From a virus, in IMG/VR virus record IMGVR_UViG_3300008740_000003, positions 25,497 through 89,496 of that record: a DNA stretch of 64,000 nt. One strand, 5' to 3'. This document shows positions 17,483 through 25,223 of this stretch, in pieces. Below the pieces are notes generated by a model. The model was given only the letters and a program-made list of their open reading frames with translations, had not been told where the DNA came from and made no database searches. Both the position numbers and the translations under genes were made by a program. How positions within the stretch are numbered: position 1 is the stretch's first letter; each line of letters starts with the position of its first letter.

Positions 17483-18293
17483 CGATAAATTCCTTAACTG
17501 TTTTCCAATTAATGTCTATATGTTTATTTAATTTTGTTAAATCGGCGCAAGTATAAGTTTGATATTGTTTGCTTAAATTTATTGGCATAGGTATTGTTTC
17601 TAATTTGGCATTGTATTTTTCAGCAATAATTTTAGCTATTCTTAAAAAACTAGTAGACTTACCAGTACCTACATTAAAAATACCACTTGTATCTGTTGTT
17701 AACATTTGTTCATGTACTTTACATATATCACTTACACAAACAAAATCTCTCATATAATTTTCACTATTTTCAAAAACTTTAATTACTTTATTTTCTTTAG
17801 CTTGTTTTGTAAATTTAGTTATAGGTGACGCTTGATCTTTTTTATCTTCTTCATGAGGACCATACACATTAAAATATCTAAATCCTTGAACAAGAATTTG
17901 AAATCCATCTTTATCTACAGATTCTACAAAACGATCAAAGAAATATTTGCTCCATGCATAAGCATTCATAGGATAAACAGGACCTTCTTCATTAAAATTT
18001 CCTGTAGTTCCATATACACTAGCAGAGCTGGCGTATTGAAAATTTGTTCCCATAGTATCACATAATTGTAACAACCTCATACTAAAGTCATAATTTTGTT
18101 TCATTATTTTGTTTACATTTGTTTCAGTAGTTTTAGAAATTGCTCCTAAATGAATTATCCAATCATATTTTGATGGATCTGGGAAAGAATTTTCTATATA
18201 ATCATAACCTTCTACAGTATGTCCTTTAGTTTGTAAATATGCAAACAAATTACGTCCTATAAATCCTTTATATCCTGTTATTAAAATATTCAT
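17472..18293 (-). CDS. hldD: ADP-heptose 6-epimerase-like SDR (HldD/RfaD type)
   Basis: 273 residues. A Rossmann TGYKGFIG loop is at residues 6-13, SSASVYG carries the SDR serine, and AYAWSKYFF is the YxxxK catalytic motif. The later FRYFNVYGP, RDFVCVSD, GIFNVGTG and TCADLTKL segments match HldD closely in order. HldD converts ADP-D-glycero- to ADP-L-glycero-beta-D-manno-heptose. I chose the inner ATG at 18293, which overlaps the upstream stop as TAATG, over an in-frame ATG 21 nt earlier. Two genes upstream lies hldE, which makes the substrate. A different NDP-sugar epimerase remains possible. Confidence 0.82.
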   Translation of the reverse strand: MNILITGYKGFIGRNLFAYLQTKGHTVEGYDYIENSFPDPSKYDWIIHLGAISKTTETNVNKIMKQNYDFSMRLLQLCDTMGTNFQYASSASVYGTTGNFNEEGPVYPMNAYAWSKYFFDRFVESVDKDGFQILVQGFRYFNVYGPHEEDKKDQASPITKFTKQAKENKVIKVFENSENYMRDFVCVSDICKVHEQMLTTDTSGIFNVGTGKSTSFLRIAKIIAEKYNAKLETIPMPINLSKQYQTYTCADLTKLNKHIDINWKTVKEFIDDQ

Positions 18294-18892
18294 TAGTATC
18301 CGTCTGTTTGCCAATCTCTAGTTAATTTACATATTTCTTCTGGTATAGACAAATAAGAATATTTGCTATCTGGAATTGGCACAAAATTAATATTAATTGC
18401 TATTCTAACTTTTTCATCTGTACAAGTAGAACCTGAATGATTTAGATAGCTAGGAAAAATAACCATTGAATTTGCAACACTAGGTATTTGTACACCATTT
18501 TTAAATTCAGTATATCCATTATTAGTATTAACATAAAATATTGCTGTAAGTGAGCAAGGATGAATAGTATCTATATGGTATCCGTGAACAACTACTTTAT
18601 CGGCTTTTGGAATAAGATTAGCTTTAATTCTAACAAAGTTTATTGGATCTAAAACTGCAAAAATTGGCATTAAAATTTCCCAATTTTCTCCTTGTGTAAC
18701 AATTTTACTAAATTCTTGAAATTGATGTACAAATTGTTGTTGATATTCTGATGTACCTGGTTTTGCCATAGCATCTCCTACAACATAATCATAATAGTAC
18801 CAAGGAAAACTTTTATCCATTATTCTATTTCTTAATTTTTCAAAATCTTCAGTACTTAATACATCATTAACAGTTATAATTTTATCTTTCAT
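18293..18892 (-). CDS. Fe(II)/2-oxoglutarate-dependent oxygenase
   Basis: 199 residues. The metal and co-substrate residues are visible: H106-x-D108 (GYHIDTIHP), H152 (YLNHSGS) and R163 (KVRIAININF), with double-stranded beta-helix strands such as SLTAIFYVN and SMVIFPS between them. Similar short oxygenases are common in marine T4-like phages. It sits between hldE and hldD with overlaps at both ends, so it may hydroxylate or otherwise oxidise a sugar nucleotide or glycan (inference). A protein or nucleobase target cannot be excluded. Confidence 0.8.
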   Translation of the reverse strand: MKDKIITVNDVLSTEDFEKLRNRIMDKSFPWYYYDYVVGDAMAKPGTSEYQQQFVHQFQEFSKIVTQGENWEILMPIFAVLDPINFVRIKANLIPKADKVVVHGYHIDTIHPCSLTAIFYVNTNNGYTEFKNGVQIPSVANSMVIFPSYLNHSGSTCTDEKVRIAININFVPIPDSKYSYLSIPEEICKLTRDWQTDGY

Positions 18893-20123
18893 TTTTAATT
18901 TTCTCTATTATATCACTTGTAGAATGTCCTTCTATTCTTGAAAAAATTTTGACGTCTGCAAGTTCATTTCCTATTACTGTTTCTACAGTCCAATCACCGC
19001 CTTTTACTATAATATCTGGCATAATTTCTTTCATAAGATTGTGTGGATTATCTTCTTCAAAAACTTTAACTTCATCTACCCACGGTAACATCATTAATTG
19101 TTTAACTCTTTTATCAACATCATTAATAGGTCTATCAGGACCTTTTATTTTTTTAACACTAGCATCACTATTAATTCCAACAATTAATTTTTTACCTAAA
19201 CTTTTTGCATATTTTAATAATTCTAAATGACCTATATGTAAAATATCAAATACTCCATTAGTAAAAATAACTCCTTTTTGTAAATCATTTAAAGTAACAG
19301 GAACAACACCACGTTGTTCTACATTTCTAGCTGATGCCATACACGCTAATTTACAACATTCAAATACATTAATATCTTTGGATATACCATAAGCTAATAC
19401 ACTTAAAAATGTATCTCCTGCACCTGTGACGTCAGCAACATCTTTTGCTTTTTCTTTTAATAATTGATATTCACCTGTAGTAGATAATACATGAGCACCA
19501 TTACTACCATCTGTAACTATTAACCATGTCCATTGATGATCTCGCATAAATTTAAGAGCATCACTAATTGAAAATACACCATTCCATTCTTTGTATTCTT
19601 TCATATTTGGTTTAACAATATAAGCTCCATCATAGGTATCTGCACTTTGTTTTGGATCAACTATTACATATTTTGTTTTTTCTAATAATTTAGATATTGT
19701 ATCTTTTTTAATAACACCTTTATTATAATCACTAACAATTACTATATCATTTTCTTTACAGTCAACAATAATTTCATTAGAATAATTTTCTTCTTTATCT
19801 AATCTTAATACGTGTTTACCACCTTGACCTATTATTCTAGTTTTAGTAGTTGTAACAGAATGATCATAATTTAATTTAGGATGTATTTCTTGTGTCAAAA
19901 ATAATTTTATTAATTTTTTACCTGAGTCATCTTGTCCTACTGCACCATATAATTCACAAAATATTTTTAAATTTGCAATATTAACTGCAACATTTCCAGC
20001 ACCACCTATACTATATCTTTTATTTTGTTCTTTTAAAACTAATACAGGTCCTTCAGGTGAAACTCTATTAGCTTGACCTTCTACCCATACATCTAGCATA
20101 ATATCACCAATTATTTTAATCAT
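18882..20123 (-). CDS. hldE: Bifunctional heptose 7-phosphate kinase / heptose 1-phosphate adenylyltransferase
   Basis: 413 residues with both HldE domains in order. Residues 1-275 are a PfkB-type kinase (GDIMLDVW, GGAGNVAVN, and GAGDTF at 234-239 with catalytic Asp237). Residues 285-413 are the nucleotidyltransferase (TNGVFDILHIGH with HxGH at 296-299, then INSDASVKKIKG and IVKGGDW). It phosphorylates D-glycero-D-manno-heptose 7-phosphate at C1 and adenylylates it to ADP-heptose. It is somewhat shorter than the E. coli enzyme but no key motif is missing. It overlaps the Nudix gene by 4 nt. No isomerase (GmhA) or bisphosphate phosphatase (GmhB) is in the window, so these must come from the host or elsewhere in the genome. 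Confidence 0.93.
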   Translation of the reverse strand: MIKIIGDIMLDVWVEGQANRVSPEGPVLVLKEQNKRYSIGGAGNVAVNIANLKIFCELYGAVGQDDSGKKLIKLFLTQEIHPKLNYDHSVTTTKTRIIGQGGKHVLRLDKEENYSNEIIVDCKENDIVIVSDYNKGVIKKDTISKLLEKTKYVIVDPKQSADTYDGAYIVKPNMKEYKEWNGVFSISDALKFMRDHQWTWLIVTDGSNGAHVLSTTGEYQLLKEKAKDVADVTGAGDTFLSVLAYGISKDINVFECCKLACMASARNVEQRGVVPVTLNDLQKGVIFTNGVFDILHIGHLELLKYAKSLGKKLIVGINSDASVKKIKGPDRPINDVDKRVKQLMMLPWVDEVKVFEEDNPHNLMKEIMPDIIVKGGDWTVETVIGNELADVKIFSRIEGHSTSDIIEKIKNER

Positions 20124-20554
20124 GTTATAAATTTAACCATTTTAAAAACTGTTTCTAATTTTGTTTGATTAGTTTTATTTTGTAATGTTTTTCTTAATCC
20201 TTGATGCAAAGGCTTTGGCCATCTACCAAAAGACACCCACGAATATCCATCGTGTTCTTTGTTTAATTTAGGAATAAATTCATTTTTGACTAAACAGAGA
20301 TATGTATGATATAAGAAATTTTCATCATTACTGATAAAAGTTTCCATTGGAATAGTTTTAATAATTTTTTGGTCACCTATCTCTTCTTTAATTTCTCTTT
20401 TTAAACCTACCCACGCATTAGAATCAGTAGTAGTTGTACCACCAACTAAACCCCAAACATGGTTTTGTTTGCTTTGTGTTCTATGTAATAATAAAAAACG
20501 TTGGGTGTCTAAAGTATAGAAAAGTGCTCCGCAACCAATTATTCTCTGGGTCAT
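20120..20554 (-). CDS. Nudix hydrolase
   Basis: 144 residues with the core REIKEEIGD (53-61) preceded by LVGGTTT, i.e. a Nudix box. The first conserved Glu of Gx5Ex7REUxEExGU aligns with a Ser, so the box is slightly atypical, while the metal-binding REUxEE is intact. Family members hydrolyse nucleoside diphosphates linked to another group. It lies between gp15 (13-nt gap) and hldE (4-nt overlap). Acting on an ADP-sugar or GDP-mannose-type compound would fit the operon, but general nucleotide housekeeping is equally possible. Confidence 0.85.
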   Translation of the reverse strand: MTQRIIGCGALFYTLDTQRFLLLHRTQSKQNHVWGLVGGTTTTDSNAWVGLKREIKEEIGDQKIIKTIPMETFISNDENFLYHTYLCLVKNEFIPKLNKEHDGYSWVSFGRWPKPLHQGLRKTLQNKTNQTKLETVFKMVKFIT

Positions 20555-20567
20555 GTAAATAATTATC

Positions 20568-22028
20568 TTAAAGAGAGATGTTCCAGGTTCCTTTACGATA
20601 TTCGCCTTCGAAACTTAATAACCAATTTGTGCCATCCCATTTATATTGAATGCCTGTATTAAGGTTGGTAATATAGGTAGGTGTAAATGCTGTTGAATCA
20701 TCTAAATTATTAGCACTTGCATTAAAAATTATTGTCCAATCTGTTCCATTCCATTCTACAATATCATTAGCTTCTGCTATAAAGTCTCCTGCATTACCTT
20801 TCCATGCATCTGGACCGTCTTGATTTCCTGCATCTCCTACAGGTCCTAGTAATAATAATCTTTGACCTGCTACTTTTGTAGTTGATGGATTATAAGTTGA
20901 TGGATCTATTATAAAATCTACTGTACCTTTTGCGTCTGCATATCCTTGAATAACAGAGTCAGTAGGAATAGAATCTGTGTCCCAATTTACAATTAATTGA
21001 TTTTCATTTAAAGTGTTTACTGCAAACGTTCCAGTAATTCTTGTGCTTACATCTTTTCTATTCAAATATAATGTACTAATTCCTGCTTTGTAATTTCCTG
21101 GTAATCTATCTAATAAAGAATTCCAATTTACATTTCCTACAACACCTTTTTCTATTATTTGTGCAATATTATTCATTACAAGTACATCATATTGAATGCC
21201 TGTAGTTCCTACAATACTATCAACATCTGGTTTGTAAGCAACACTAGTATCAATTTTACCATCAGCTGTTTTAACAATATCTGCTTTAATACTTTTAGTA
21301 TAATCATCTTGATATGCTTGTAATTCAGGCATTGTTTGACTAAGGTCAATATTACCTGTTTTTTCATTGTATATGCTAGTAATAATTTGAGTTACTACTC
21401 CTAATTTTTTAACTTTAGTTGGCGGACTTATCCAAATAGGTGTTGTAAATCCTAAAGTAGCTACATCTATTTCACTTTCTGTTCCAGTTGGAATTGTTCT
21501 TCCACTAAATTGTACACTTGTTAAATCTACTACACTTAAACTAGTCCAATCAATATAATTGTCTGTAGTTTGGATTTCTAAACTTGGATTGAATAACATC
21601 ATAACTTGTTCTAAAATTTGTAATTTTTGTTCTGTGTTTGTAGACCATATATCACAACTTACTCCTAATGTATAAGGCGTAGGCATTAATCTTTCAACAG
21701 TATAATTTGCTCCTTGAACATTTAAATATTCTTTTCCTGATTCATCATATTTTCTTTCTCTTACGTGAATTTTGCTAACGTAAGTAGCATCTGCTAATCT
21801 GTCTCTAGCCATTTCTAAATTAGTAATGTATATTGCCATTCTTGGAGCTGATGGGATTTTATTTTCTGAATTATCTCTAACAATATGAGCAACTTGTCTA
21901 GTCATATCTCCGTACATAACAGGTATTTGTCTTAAAACACCATCACCATCTTTATAGCTAAAGTTACTCATTAGTCTAATAATTTGAGTTATGTATCGTC
22001 TAATTTGTCCGTCGTAAAAAAATTGCAT
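20568..22028 (-). CDS. gp15: Tail sheath stabiliser / neck protein gp15
   Basis: 486 residues against 272 in T4. The N-terminus FFYDGQIRRYITQIIRLMSNF corresponds to T4 gp15 YFYNSSFRRYATL; the following VPVMYGDMTRQ, APRMAIYI and QILEQVMMLFNPSLEIQ are the family core. gp15 caps the tail tube and sheath and joins the tail to the neck. The C-terminal extension ends in two copies of a short module (VEWNGTDWTIIF, YKWDGTNWLLSF) also seen in gp14 and gp18. The start overlaps the upstream 55-residue gene as TAATG. Transcribed divergently from gp13. Confidence 0.9.
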   Translation of the reverse strand: MQFFYDGQIRRYITQIIRLMSNFSYKDGDGVLRQIPVMYGDMTRQVAHIVRDNSENKIPSAPRMAIYITNLEMARDRLADATYVSKIHVRERKYDESGKEYLNVQGANYTVERLMPTPYTLGVSCDIWSTNTEQKLQILEQVMMLFNPSLEIQTTDNYIDWTSLSVVDLTSVQFSGRTIPTGTESEIDVATLGFTTPIWISPPTKVKKLGVVTQIITSIYNEKTGNIDLSQTMPELQAYQDDYTKSIKADIVKTADGKIDTSVAYKPDVDSIVGTTGIQYDVLVMNNIAQIIEKGVVGNVNWNSLLDRLPGNYKAGISTLYLNRKDVSTRITGTFAVNTLNENQLIVNWDTDSIPTDSVIQGYADAKGTVDFIIDPSTYNPSTTKVAGQRLLLLGPVGDAGNQDGPDAWKGNAGDFIAEANDIVEWNGTDWTIIFNASANNLDDSTAFTPTYITNLNTGIQYKWDGTNWLLSFEGEYRKGTWNISL

Positions 22029-22195
22029 TATTTCTTCTCTAATTTAAATTTTTCATTTGCTTTTTTATTTGTTGGTTCATAAAAAGTTCTAACTTTACCC
22101 ATATATTTTCGAGTAACTTTTTTAAGTCCTACTGCTTTTTCTGTGCCCGGTATAGGAATACCCCACACGCCTCCTAAAAATTCTCTAAGTCTCAT
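22028..22195 (-). CDS. Small basic protein between gp14 and gp15 (55 aa)
   Basis: 55 residues beginning MRLREFLGGVWGIPIPG, Lys-rich at the end. It links gp14 and gp15 with TAATG overlaps at both ends: its start lies on the gp14 stop and its stop on the gp15 start. That perfect coupling makes it a likely real gene despite its length. No family recognised; possibly a small neck or tail assembly factor. Confidence 0.7.
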   Translation of the reverse strand: MRLREFLGGVWGIPIPGTEKAVGLKKVTRKYMGKVRTFYEPTNKKANEKFKLEKK

Positions 22196-23352
22196 TAACT
22201 ATCTGCCTTAGGTTTAAGTGCTTTAGACAAACTTTGTCTTTCAGGTACTGATTTTCCACCTATTGTATTAGTTGCCGTATTATTAACAAACCCTGTCTTC
22301 ATTGTATTTCTTGCATCTGTATTAGTTAGTGTCATACGTAATGCATCTTCCATTTTAATCCATCTTGAACCATCAAATCTAAATAATCTATTTGGTAAAA
22401 AGTCAGTTCTTAAATAATAATCACCTTTAATAGATCCTGTTGGGAAAGTAATTCCATGACCAAATACTTCACCATTAGGTGCAAGACCATCACCTAATAA
22501 GTATCCATCATACCCTTCTCTTTCAGGTGTTTGATGTACTCTATCTGCTAATTCATTTTGTGTACTAGCATCTAACGTACTTGTATCTGTTGTAACAAGT
22601 TCGTTTCTACCTTGTTTATCTACTTGTAATGTATATAAATGACTAGTTTCATATCCACTTTTTTTAGTATCTGCTTCTGCTTGAGCAACAACGGCATTAT
22701 TAATTTGCATTTCTTTTTCATAAGTGGATAATACATCTCTTAATGTTTGACTTGATCCTTCTTCTGCAGGTAAATCTAGTATGCCTTTAAATTCTTGACT
22801 GTCTACTATTTGTTTTAATTTTACTCTATATAAATGAGGATACCACGATACACTAAATCCTTCTGCCGCCCTGCTTATATCTTCTACTACATAGTATCTT
22901 TTTAATGCTAAATTAAAATCATTTAAGGCGTGTTCATCTTTAAGATGTGGTAATTCGAATACATCTCCTGGCATAACTTTTCTACCTAAAGTTTCTACAG
23001 ATGTAGATATAGGAATAGTCATAAACAACGTATCATTTTGTAAAAATAATCCAAATTGACTCATATCAAAGTCAATATCTTGTACGTTGTAAATGCCTCT
23101 TAATTGATAAATGCTAGAATCATATTTTCTGTCCCTGTTTTCAAGGAATAACATATCTTGAATATTTGTTTCTTTAACAGCATTATACCTTGGTTGGCTA
23201 GATGTAGCATCTGCTTCTTCAGGATTCTTAGGTCCAAGGTATTTGTGTACAAATACATCAGTACCACCCACAGTAAACATCTCATTAACTGTTTTATCTA
23301 GAAAAGCGTAATCATGGCCCTTCTCTGGTTTATATAGACTAATTCTTGGCAT
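22195..23352 (-). CDS. gp14: Neck protein gp14
   Basis: 385 residues (T4 gp14 has 256). MPRISLYKPEKGxDYxFLD, MFTVGGTDVFVHKYLGPK, IQDMLFLENRDRKYD and DIDFDMSQFGLFLQNDTLF match the marine T4-like gp14 form as I recall it. gp14 forms the neck collar with gp13 and enables head-tail joining. The C-terminal half adds LFRFDGSRWIKME, a module shared with gp15 and gp18. First gene of the minus-strand operon, with a late promoter motif just upstream on the minus strand. Confidence 0.88.
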   Translation of the reverse strand: MPRISLYKPEKGHDYAFLDKTVNEMFTVGGTDVFVHKYLGPKNPEEADATSSQPRYNAVKETNIQDMLFLENRDRKYDSSIYQLRGIYNVQDIDFDMSQFGLFLQNDTLFMTIPISTSVETLGRKVMPGDVFELPHLKDEHALNDFNLALKRYYVVEDISRAAEGFSVSWYPHLYRVKLKQIVDSQEFKGILDLPAEEGSSQTLRDVLSTYEKEMQINNAVVAQAEADTKKSGYETSHLYTLQVDKQGRNELVTTDTSTLDASTQNELADRVHQTPEREGYDGYLLGDGLAPNGEVFGHGITFPTGSIKGDYYLRTDFLPNRLFRFDGSRWIKMEDALRMTLTNTDARNTMKTGFVNNTATNTIGGKSVPERQSLSKALKPKADS

Positions 23353-23358
23353 ATGTTA

Positions 23359-23366
23359 TATTTATT
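23359..23366 (-). promoter_or_regulatory. Late promoter motif AATAAATA for gp14 operon
   Basis: Reverse complement of TATTTATT, 6 nt upstream of the gp14 ATG. It lies back to back with the plus-strand GATAAATA motif at 23382-23389, making a 55-nt divergent late promoter region. Confidence 0.6.
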
Positions 23367-23381
23367 CATAGCAAGGTCCTT

Positions 23382-23389
23382 GATAAATA
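23382..23389 (+). promoter_or_regulatory. Late promoter motif GATAAATA for gp13
   Basis: 18 nt upstream of the gp13 ATG. Divergent partner of the gp14 motif. Confidence 0.65.
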
Positions 23390-23407
23390 TCTATAGAGAC
23401 ATATAAA

Positions 23408-24166
23408 ATGGCAGATTTAGCAACACAAAAGCAAGAAATCTTTGACTACGTATACAATATGCTAGGTGGTGGTATGGTAGAAGTAGAGCTAGATCCACCT
23501 CACTATGAGACAGCTTTACAGGATTCACTTGATAGATTTAGACAAAGATCCGACAATTCAGTGGAAGAAAGCTATATGTTTCTACCTACAGTAATAGACC
23601 AAAACGCATATACCTTAGGACAAGAAGTAATAGAAGTTAAAAAAATATATAGACGTTCAATTGGTTCTAGAACAGGTGGTGGAGACGGTGGTACACTATT
23701 TGAACCATTCAATTTAGCATACACAAATACATACTTGTTGGCAAGTACAAATATGGGTGGACTATCAACTTACAACTTGTTTACACAATATCAAGAACTT
23801 GTAGGAAGAATGTTTGGTAGCTTTATTGAATTTAAATGGAATACTACAACCAAAGAATTAACATTATTACAGAGACCTAGAGCAGAAGAAGAAATTCTAT
23901 TATATTGCTATAATTATAGACCTACTACAGAATTATTAAATGATTATCTTGCTAAAGAATGGCTTAAAAGATATACTCTAGCATTATGTAAAATGGCACT
24001 AGGACAAGCAAGATCTAAATTTGCCACAATAGCAGGCCCACAAGGCGGTGCCGCTTTAAATGGTCCACAACTTATTCAAGAAGCACAATCCGAAATAGAA
24101 AAACTTGACGAAGAGCTAAAATTACAAGTTGGCGGTGGTCAAGGATATCACTTCACAATTGGTTAA
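23408..24166 (+). CDS. gp13: Neck protein gp13
   Basis: 252 residues. The N-terminal helix (IFDYVYNMLGGGMVEVELDPPHYETALQ, given here as a pattern of alternating hydrophobics), then IEVKKIYRR and KEWLKRYTLALCKMALGQ, and a C-terminal coiled region rich in Glu/Leu, follow the marine T4-like gp13 pattern. gp13 completes heads with gp14 so that tails can attach. Expressed late and divergently from gp14. In T4 these neck genes are co-directional, so the arrangement differs here. Confidence 0.88.
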   Translation: MADLATQKQEIFDYVYNMLGGGMVEVELDPPHYETALQDSLDRFRQRSDNSVEESYMFLPTVIDQNAYTLGQEVIEVKKIYRRSIGSRTGGGDGGTLFEPFNLAYTNTYLLASTNMGGLSTYNLFTQYQELVGRMFGSFIEFKWNTTTKELTLLQRPRAEEEILLYCYNYRPTTELLNDYLAKEWLKRYTLALCKMALGQARSKFATIAGPQGGAALNGPQLIQEAQSEIEKLDEELKLQVGGGQGYHFTIG

Positions 24167-24175
24167 TAATAACAT

Positions 24176-24204
24176 TTGACATTATAACTATTATCCGTTA
24201 TAGT
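24176..24204 (+). promoter_or_regulatory. Sigma70-type early promoter for dNMP kinase
   Basis: TTGACA (24176-24181), a 17-nt spacer, then TATAGT (24199-24204). The ATG at 24211 begins 6 nt after the -10 box, about where transcription should start, so the mRNA is predicted to be leaderless. Confidence 0.7.
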
Positions 24205-24210
24205 ATTAAA

Positions 24211-24804
24211 ATGATTATCGGTATTTGTGGATTAATGGGTAGTGGTAAAGATACAATAGCTAACCATCTTATTCAAAAACATCAATTTAAAAAAATCTCA
24301 TTCGCAGACAAATTAAAAGAGTCTGTTGCTACGATGTTTGATTGGGACAAAACTATGCTTGACGGTCAAACAGATGAAAGTAGACAATGGCGTGAACAAC
24401 CAGATGAATATTGGTCTAAAGAAGTAGGTAAATCTATTACTCCAAGATTTGTATTACAAAAATTTGGTACAGAATGTATGCGTGATAATTTTTATGACGG
24501 TATATGGGTTAGTATGACTAAAAAGAAAATTTTAGATAATCCTAATTCTAGCTGGGTTATTCCTGATGTTAGGTTTGAAAACGAAGTTAAAATGATTAAA
24601 AGTATTGGTGGTCAAGTATGGTGGGTAAGAAGAGGTGAATTACCTACATGGTTTAGAGTTTATCAAGATATAGGTGTTGAACCTAAAGATGTACACCCTA
24701 GTGAATGGGCTTGGGCAAAAGCAGACTTTGATAAAATTTTAGATAATAATTCTACAGTAGATAGTCTTAGAAATCAGGTACAAGATCACCTTGTTTCCAT
24801 TTAA
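24211..24804 (+). CDS. gp1: Deoxynucleoside monophosphate kinase (T4 gp1-like)
   Basis: 197 residues. P-loop GLMGSGKD at 7-14, FADKLKESVA, an LQKFGTECMRDNF segment, WVIPDVRFENE (substrate/metal region) and WWVRRGE follow the phage dNMP kinase family. T4 gp1 phosphorylates dTMP, dGMP and hm-dCMP for DNA synthesis. It has its own sigma70-type promoter, so it is expressed early although it lies among late genes. Its last 38 nt overlap the 3' end of the antisense HNH gene. Confidence 0.88.
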   Translation: MIIGICGLMGSGKDTIANHLIQKHQFKKISFADKLKESVATMFDWDKTMLDGQTDESRQWREQPDEYWSKEVGKSITPRFVLQKFGTECMRDNFYDGIWVSMTKKKILDNPNSSWVIPDVRFENEVKMIKSIGGQVWWVRRGELPTWFRVYQDIGVEPKDVHPSEWAWAKADFDKILDNNSTVDSLRNQVQDHLVSI

Positions 24805-25108
24805 ATCCTTGTTTGTGTAAAGTTCTTTGACAGTTAGCACATACCGTTTTAAGGTTTTTAAAATTACAATTAGTTAAATGTCCGTCAATATGGTAAACAT
24901 TAAATTGTTCTGTTGAGTCACTTTTATATCCACACTTATCGCATTTTGCTTTCATACGGTATCCTGCATTATACCATTTAGGCATTCCATGACTTGTTCC
25001 CCCATACCTAATACAAGCTTCACATTTTCTTCTGTAAAACGTTATACCCTTTTTACGATAGTTAATTGCACAAGGATTCCTACGACAATAGTTACATAAA
25101 GGTCTCAT
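24767..25108 (-). CDS. HNH-type endonuclease-like protein
   Basis: 113 residues. Four zinc-type Cys pairs are visible (CNYC, CEAC, CDKC, CANC), with a YHIDGHLTNCNFKNLKTVC core that fits H-N-H (His-Ile-Asp, then Asn-Leu). Small stand-alone HNH proteins of this kind are common in T4-like phages and may act as homing or DNA-processing nucleases. It is antisense to its neighbours, sits between gp1 and the sheath gene, and its 3' end runs 38 nt into gp1. That placement is typical of a mobile insertion. Confidence 0.75.
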   Translation of the reverse strand: MRPLCNYCRRNPCAINYRKKGITFYRRKCEACIRYGGTSHGMPKWYNAGYRMKAKCDKCGYKSDSTEQFNVYHIDGHLTNCNFKNLKTVCANCQRTLHKQGFKWKQGDLVPDF

Positions 25109-25178
25109 ATAACGTATTTACCTGCCCTTTTCAGGCCCTTTTCTAGACATAATTATAGCTTATATTTTGTTGATATAG

Positions 25179-25186
25179 TATAAATA
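25179..25186 (+). promoter_or_regulatory. Perfect T4 late promoter motif TATAAATA (gp18)
   Basis: Exact T4 late consensus TATAAATA, 37 nt upstream of the gp18 start, with an AGCAGGAGA ribosome-binding site in between. It is the only perfect match among those I mapped, in front of one of the most highly expressed virion genes. Confidence 0.75.
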
Positions 25187-25223
25187 ACGTTAACAATAGA
25201 AATATTAAGCAGGAGATTATAAA

